Shown: positions 31,214 through 35,550 of the stretch, piece by piece
How the letters are laid out: every line of letters begins with the position of its first letter
Numbering within the stretch: position 1 is the first letter of the stretch
Program-made: the position numbers and the translations under genes
Notes under the pieces: model-generated
What the model was told of the DNA's origin: nothing
Databases searched by the model: none
The model's input: the letters and a program-made list of their open reading frames with translations, nothing else
DNA from: JAJTHJ01 sp046316025
Lineage (GTDB): Bacteria; Pseudomonadota; Gammaproteobacteria; Burkholderiales; Burkholderiaceae_F
Direction: 5' to 3'
Assembly (NCBI GenBank): GCA_046316025.1
Contig: JBKCXU010000119.1
Location: 1-35,550, forward strand
Length of the DNA: 35,550 nt

Positions 31214-33790
31214 ATGTCTTTGCATGACGGATTGACGCGGCGGGAATTCCTCGCCACCACCGGCGCAGTTGCAACCGCAACCGCCAGCGGCCCGGTATGG
31301 GCCAGCATGCTGCCCGCGGGCAGTGACGCCGCCGACCTCGAAAAAGCCGGCTTCAAGAAAAAGTTCGTCACCTGCTTCATGTGCGGTGCCGGCTGCGGCC
31401 TGACGGCGCTCACCAAGGACGACTCTGCCGGCAAGCATGTCTACCTACTGCCCAACACCGGCCACCCGCAGCGCGGCTACTGCGGCCGCGGCGCCTCGGC
31501 GCTGTGGATCTGGAGCCACCCGCTGCGTCTTGCGCAGCCGTTAAAGCGCGTCGGCGCCCGCGGCGAGGGCAAGTTTGAGCCCGTGTCCTGGGACGTGGCG
31601 CTCGATGAGATCGCCGCCAAGCTCAAGACCGTGGTGACTGCCACCGGCGAGCGCTCTGTAGTGTTCACCGCGCACGACCTGACGCCGCTGGCGCAGACCA
31701 TGGCCTACGCGCTGGGCACGCCCAATGTGATCAACCATTCGTCCACCTGTCTGACACCCGGCGCGGTGGCACGGCGCTGGACCTTCGAGCGGCCGTACGA
31801 CCATCACCGCCGTGTCGATCCGGACTACGAGAACTGCCGCTACATCGTCTTCATGGGCCGCACGCTGCAAGCCTCGATGGGCGCGGCGCACCGGCTGGCC
31901 CAGGCCCGCGCCCGCGGCGATTTGAAGGTGATCTACGTCGATCCGCGCCGGCCCGACCAGGCCTTTGCCGACTCGGAATGGTTGCCGATCGTGCCGGGCA
32001 CCGACGCCGCCTTCGCGCTTGCGCTGGTGCGCGAGCTGATCGACAAGAAGCTTTATGACGCCAAGTTCGTCGCCGACTTTACCAACGCGCCGCTGCTGAT
32101 CCGCGCCGACGGCCTGCCGCTCACGCGCGCCGAAGTGACCGGCCAGAAGGACGCCACCGGATACGCGGTGTGGAACGCCAAGGCCAACGCGGTCGCATTT
32201 CAGAGCCTGAAGCTCAACGACAAAAAGGAGCCGGTGGGCTTTCTGTCCGTGCCGGCCGATGCCGAGCCGGCGCTCGACTACGTCGGCGAAGTCACACTCG
32301 CCGACGGCAAGAAGGTCGCGGTCAAGACCGCCTTCGTGCTGCTGCGCGAGCGCGTGGCGCCGTATACGCCGAACTACGCCGGCTGGCTGACGGGCATCGA
32401 CTCGGAGGTGATCCGCCGGGTCGCATCCGAGCTGGCGCAGTACCGTGGCGTGATCGACGACGGCTGGTATCTGACCCGCAACGGCAACGACACCGACACC
32501 GTGCGCGCGATGCTGATCGTCAACGTGCTGCTCGGCAACATCGACCGCAAGGGCGGGCTGGCGATGTCGCGCGCCGCCGGGTTGAGCTACCTCGGCTTGA
32601 GCGGCAACACCGTCACGCTGCCGCATGCCAAGTTCGAGCTCGCCGACACCCGGCGGATGGATACGATCGTCTATCCGGAATCCTCCGGCACCTTCCAGGT
32701 TGCGGTCGATGCGATCCTGACCGGTAAGCCCTATCCGGTGACCGCGTTGTTCGCGGTGGGCACCACGCTGATCCAGCGCGAGTCCAACGCACCGCGGCTG
32801 ATAGAGGCGTTGAAAAAGCTCGAGCTGCTGGTGATGCTGGACGTGGTCCCGCAGGAACTCGGCGACTATGCCGACTACGTGCTGCCGGCCAATTTTTTCC
32901 TGGAGCGCAGCGAGCTGTCGGACGTCAAATGGACGCTGGACGCCGCGCTGCACGAGTCGCAACCGGTGTTGCCGATGCCCAAGGGCATCGACGGTCGCGA
33001 CGACCTGTGGATCCTGCTCGAGATCCTGCGCCGCGCTTATCCGGACCGCGCGCAAAAAGTCGGCTATGGCGCCGCGCAGGCTAGCGCCGAAGGCTATGGG
33101 AAGTTCAAGCAGGGCATCGATGACAAGATGAAAGAAGCGGTGCTCAAGCGCTGGGTCGGCGGCGAGCCGGGCGTGGCCGAGCGCGTCAACAAAGAACTGA
33201 ACCAGCACGGCTACAGCGTGCTCGGGGCGAAGAAGTTCGACGAAACGCCGTATCTGAAGCCGCTCGCCACCGCTTCCGGGAAGATCGAGATCTACGCGCT
33301 GCGGCCGGTGCTGACCGCCGCGCTGCGCCAGGGCGGAGCCGATCCGCTGCCCGACTACAAACCGGTGACCGCGTACACGCGGCCAAGCCAGGCGGACGAG
33401 TTCTACGTGGTCAGCGGCAAGAGTATGTCCAGCTCCAGCGGCACGGCAGCCTACGCGGCGAGCGCGCGGGCGATGGGCGACCGCTCGGTGTGGATTGACC
33501 CGGCCGACGCCAAGCGGCTGGGCATCGCCACTGGCGATGCGATCGAGCTCGAAGGCCTGGACAGCAAGCAGCGCGGGCAGGCCAAGGCCAAGCTCACCTC
33601 GCGCGTGAAGCCGGGCGTGCTCTTCACCTACGCCTTCAGCGGCGGCTATCGCGCCCGTGCGCTGGAGCGCGACCCGCGCTTCGCTTTCATGCGTGAAGGC
33701 ATCAATCCCAATGTGCTCGGTAACGGCCGCGCCGAGCGGCTGACCGGTGCGCTCGCCAATAACTTCTCTGCCCGAGTGAGGAAGGTATGA
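31214..33790 (+). CDS. Tat-exported molybdopterin oxidoreductase, catalytic subunit (PsrA/PhsA/ArrA type)
   Basis: An 858-aa member of the DMSO-reductase superfamily. The twin-arginine signal is TRREFLATTGA (residues 8-18). A [4Fe-4S] cluster is bound by Cys54, Cys57, Cys61 and Cys90 (C-x2-C-x3-C-x28-C). Cys179 (NHSSTCLTPG) is the probable Mo ligand. These traits point to the polysulfide/thiosulfate/tetrathionate/arsenate reductase branch, in the periplasm. The actual substrate cannot be assigned. The ATG at 31214 is chosen because it begins the Tat signal; the frame is open upstream to 31055. Its stop overlaps the Fe-S subunit by 4 bp. No NrfD-type membrane anchor gene follows. A possible FNR site lies upstream. 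Confidence 0.85.
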   Translation: MSLHDGLTRREFLATTGAVATATASGPVWASMLPAGSDAADLEKAGFKKKFVTCFMCGAGCGLTALTKDDSAGKHVYLLPNTGHPQRGYCGRGASALWIWSHPLRLAQPLKRVGARGEGKFEPVSWDVALDEIAAKLKTVVTATGERSVVFTAHDLTPLAQTMAYALGTPNVINHSSTCLTPGAVARRWTFERPYDHHRRVDPDYENCRYIVFMGRTLQASMGAAHRLAQARARGDLKVIYVDPRRPDQAFADSEWLPIVPGTDAAFALALVRELIDKKLYDAKFVADFTNAPLLIRADGLPLTRAEVTGQKDATGYAVWNAKANAVAFQSLKLNDKKEPVGFLSVPADAEPALDYVGEVTLADGKKVAVKTAFVLLRERVAPYTPNYAGWLTGIDSEVIRRVASELAQYRGVIDDGWYLTRNGNDTDTVRAMLIVNVLLGNIDRKGGLAMSRAAGLSYLGLSGNTVTLPHAKFELADTRRMDTIVYPESSGTFQVAVDAILTGKPYPVTALFAVGTTLIQRESNAPRLIEALKKLELLVMLDVVPQELGDYADYVLPANFFLERSELSDVKWTLDAALHESQPVLPMPKGIDGRDDLWILLEILRRAYPDRAQKVGYGAAQASAEGYGKFKQGIDDKMKEAVLKRWVGGEPGVAERVNKELNQHGYSVLGAKKFDETPYLKPLATASGKIEIYALRPVLTAALRQGGADPLPDYKPVTAYTRPSQADEFYVVSGKSMSSSSGTAAYAASARAMGDRSVWIDPADAKRLGIATGDAIELEGLDSKQRGQAKAKLTSRVKPGVLFTYAFSGGYRARALERDPRFAFMREGINPNVLGNGRAERLTGALANNFSARVRKV

Positions 33791-34380
33791 CCCCCCAAGC
33801 CCCACGCCGCCAGTACGCGCATCTGTGGGACGCCAGCCGCTGCATCAACTGCGGCGCCTGCCTGCTCGCGTGCAGCTCGACCAATGCGCCGCAACTGGCG
33901 CAGATCGAACTCAAGGACAAGTACCGCAGCCTGGCGACCAACATCCGCCGCATCGAGACCGAAGGGCCCAAGGGCGCGCAGCTGCTGCTGTCGCAATGCC
34001 AGCAATGCAGCGCCGCCCCCTGCCTGAAAAAGTGCCCGGGCGAGGCGATTTTCCGCGACGCCAGCGGGCTGGTGCGCACCGACGAAGAAAAGTGCATCCA
34101 GTGCGGCGAGTGCGTGGACACCTGCCCCTATGGCGCGCGCTGGATGGACCCGCAGGCCGACTATCCGCGCGCCTGCATGGGACCGGGCTGTAACTCGCTC
34201 GTCGCTGCAGGCCAGATGCCGGCCTGCGTGCAGGCCTGCCCGGCGATGGCGCGCAGCTTCGGCAACGCGGCCGATTCGGCGAGCGAGGTCGCCCGGCGCA
34301 TCAAGGCCGGAAAGGCGCAGTTGCTGGATGCAAAGCTCGGCACCAAGCCCAATTTCTACGTGGTACCGCGCTCGGCTTGA
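33787..34380 (+). CDS. Four-cluster ferredoxin-like electron-transfer subunit (PsrB type)
   Basis: A 197-aa protein with sixteen Cys in four [4Fe-4S] sets: C19-x2-C-x2-C-x3-C (CINCGACLLAC), CQQCSAAPCLKKCP, CIQCGECVDTCPYG, and a last set, CMGPGC ... CVQACP. That is the PsrB/DmsB/NrfC plan. It passes electrons between the catalytic subunit and a quinol-side partner. It has no signal peptide and would be carried across the membrane with its Tat-tagged partner. The first set ends ACSS rather than ACP. It overlaps the catalytic gene by 4 bp. The next gene, serB, is convergent, so the anchor subunit must lie elsewhere or be absent. Confidence 0.87.
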   Translation: MTPQAPRRQYAHLWDASRCINCGACLLACSSTNAPQLAQIELKDKYRSLATNIRRIETEGPKGAQLLLSQCQQCSAAPCLKKCPGEAIFRDASGLVRTDEEKCIQCGECVDTCPYGARWMDPQADYPRACMGPGCNSLVAAGQMPACVQACPAMARSFGNAADSASEVARRIKAGKAQLLDAKLGTKPNFYVVPRSA

Positions 34381-34393
34381 TCCTGTTTTTCCG

Positions 34394-34434
34394 CCCTCCC
34401 TTTCAAGGGGAGGGGCAGGGGTGGGGATGGGTTA
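34394..34434. repeat. Dispersed hairpin repeat, forward copy
   Basis: CCCTCCCTT TCA AGGGGAGGG (34394-34414), then GGGGTGGGGATGGGTT. It resembles both copies at 30856-30953. It lies between the convergent Fe-S subunit and serB and reaches the serB stop codon. Confidence 0.55.
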
Positions 34435-35292
34435 CTCGGGCGCAAACAGCGCGAGCAACCCGTCCAGCCCCGCGTAGTTCAGCGCCACGCTGGCCTGCGC
34501 GCGCACGACGGGCTTGGCTCGGTAAGCGACTGAAAGGCCGGCGAGCGCCATCATCTTCAGATCGTTGGCACCATCGCCGACGACAATCGCCTGGCGGGTT
34601 GTGCAGCCGAGCGCGGCGCAGGTCTCGCGCACTGCTTGCGCCTTGCCTTCAGCATCGACGATCTCGCCACCCGCCGGCCCGGTGACGCGGCCAGTCAGCT
34701 TGCCGTCGGCGATCTCCAGTTCGTTGGCGCGCGTGAAGTCGAAGCCCAGCCGTTCGTGCATCCGCTCGGTGAAAAAGGTGAAGCCGCCGGTGACAAGGAG
34801 CGTCTTCAGGCCCGCCGCCTTGCAGCCCGCGATCAGTTCTTCGGCGCCGGGGTTCAGACGCAGATGCTCGTCGAGTACGCGCTGCAAGAGCTCTGCCTCC
34901 ACGCCCGCCAGCATCGCCACACGGCGGCGCAGGCTCTCTTTGTAGTCGGCGATCTCGCCGCGCATCGCGGCCTCGGTGATCGCGGCGACTTCCGCGCCCT
35001 TGCCGGCAAGCGCGGCGACCTGATCGAGGCTTTCGATGTCGATCAAGGTCGAGTCCATGTCCATCGCCAGCAGGCGAAAGCCCGCCAACCGGAGGTCGGG
35101 CGCGACGAAGGCGGCGTCGCAGGCGAACGTCTCCGCCAGTGTCGCTGCCGCCTTGCGCGTGGTGGCATCGTCCGCGACGCCGACGAGTCGCGCGACCTTG
35201 CCCCCGTGCTCGACGCGCGCCGCGACACAGGCGACCTTGAAGGCGTCGATTGCCGCGGTCGAGAGGGTGGGGGATTGAATGACGAGGTCCAT
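34432..35292 (-). CDS. serB: Phosphoserine phosphatase SerB
   Basis: A 286-aa HAD-family enzyme. Motif I is Asp78-Met-Asp80-Ser-Thr82 (AMDMDSTLI); motif II is in LLVTGGFTFF (near residue 185); motif III/IV is VVGDGANDLKM. It removes phosphate from phosphoserine in the last step of L-serine synthesis. Residues 1-70 are a regulatory-like N-terminal domain, as in other proteobacterial SerB. The ATG at 35292 is used; the frame is open to 35343 but that part lies in a repeat element and is basic. The gene is 47 bp from the end of the upstream gene on the same strand. Confidence 0.9.
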   Translation of the reverse strand: MDLVIQSPTLSTAAIDAFKVACVAARVEHGGKVARLVGVADDATTRKAAATLAETFACDAAFVAPDLRLAGFRLLAMDMDSTLIDIESLDQVAALAGKGAEVAAITEAAMRGEIADYKESLRRRVAMLAGVEAELLQRVLDEHLRLNPGAEELIAGCKAAGLKTLLVTGGFTFFTERMHERLGFDFTRANELEIADGKLTGRVTGPAGGEIVDAEGKAQAVRETCAALGCTTRQAIVVGDGANDLKMMALAGLSVAYRAKPVVRAQASVALNYAGLDGLLALFAPE

Positions 35293-35335
35293 CTGATTTG
35301 CCGCCTTGCGGGAGCGCGCTTTGTGGCTGGCTTCC

Positions 35336-35394
35336 TCCCTCACCCCAACCCCTCTCCCGGAGGGAGAGGTCGGCGCGCAGCGCCGGGTGAGGGA
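35336..35394. repeat. Three-way-junction intergenic repeat, copy 2
   Basis: Perfect outer arms TCCCTCACCC (35336-35345) and GGGTGAGGGA (35385-35394) enclose two hairpins: CCTCTCCC GGA GGGAGAGG (35351-35369) and GGCGC GCA GCGCC (35372-35384). The same plan, with other inner hairpins, occurs at 79-142. Confidence 0.7.
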
Positions 35395-35550
35395 AGACCG
35401 CCGCGAGACATCGGCAACCGACTTGCGAAGCGAGAACTACACGCCAGCGCCTTGAACAACGAGCGTAGCAACTGCACGCGCGCCTCCAGCGTCGGCGTCT
35501 TCTCGGCGATGCGCAGCCTGTCCTGACCGGCGAGCCGCATGGTCTTGGAG
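35340..35550 (-). CDS. 3' end of a gene, probably mfd (partial)
   Basis: An open frame enters from the right edge and stops at 35340. Its first residues, SKTMRLAGQDRLRIAEKTPT then LEARVQLLRSLFKALA, resemble the C-terminus of transcription-repair coupling factor Mfd, which often reads LDGPDRLRI followed by a helix. I also recall mfd next to serB in betaproteobacteria. The last 18 or so codons run through the repeat at 35336-35394 and give a Pro/Gly-rich tail (LPSPGAARRPLPPGEGLG), so the original stop seems to have been lost. The rest of the gene is outside the window, and the identification is tentative. Confidence 0.5.
   Translation of the reverse strand, partial: SKTMRLAGQDRLRIAEKTPTLEARVQLLRSLFKALACSSRFASRLPMSRGGLPSPGAARRPLPPGEGLG

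Overview
The window is GC-rich, tightly packed chromosomal DNA from a betaproteobacterium, most likely of the order Burkholderiales. The evidence is the order bamD / rluD-pgeF-phaC ... phaB-phaR-rimO (close to the Cupriavidus/Burkholderia PHB locus), a BktB-type thiolase, a PhaP phasin with PhaR-type operators, a Bug/TctC binding protein, and TACAAT/TAGAAT -10 boxes. No tRNA, rRNA, CRISPR array, transposase or integrase was seen.

Layout. 1-201: a dispersed hairpin repeat. 202-2223 (-): a lipoprotein and a FecR/DUF6600-type protein. 2365-4130 (+): a YVTN beta-propeller protein and an unusual polysaccharide deacetylase. 4154-4353: a frameshifted gene remnant. 4449-6217 (+): a sterol-desaturase-family protein and a CinA-like protein. 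6220-7107 (-): phasin phaP, followed in its 3' region by a structured RNA with exposed anti-Shine-Dalgarno sequence. 7322-11323 (+): a five-gene operon (HDAC-like deacetylase, EamA transporter, thioesterase, nitroreductase, tartrate/malate-type dehydrogenase). 11417-13419 (+): a Bug/TctC protein and PbpG. 13430-14221 (-): an IclR regulator, divergent from lutA-lutB (14300-16442); lutC is absent. 16565-17362 (-): bamD. 17413-25791 (+): rluD, pgeF, phaC, an AT-rich insert carrying a LysM/glycine-zipper gene and a small partner, then phaB, phaR and rimO. 26027-29595 (-): an Ig-repeat lipoprotein and an EamA transporter. 29658-30839 (+): bktB. 31214-34380 (+): a Tat-exported molybdopterin oxidoreductase and its Fe-S subunit, behind a possible FNR-type promoter. 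34432-35550 (-): serB and the 3' end of a gene that looks like mfd.

The unifying theme is polyhydroxybutyrate. Thiolase (bktB), reductase (phaB), synthase (phaC), granule coat protein (phaP) and regulator (phaR) are all present. Sequences matching the PhaR/PhbF operator flank the phaP promoter, and a further perfect copy lies downstream of phaC. Where Cupriavidus carries phaA, this genome has the AT-rich LysM/glycine-zipper pair, which separates phaB from phaC and from that operator. The RNA 3' of phaP is complementary to the phaB ribosome-binding site over 9 to 11 nt. The insert and the phaP-linked RNA are the two strongest candidates for undescribed biology. All functional statements come from reading the sequence and motifs; no database search was run.
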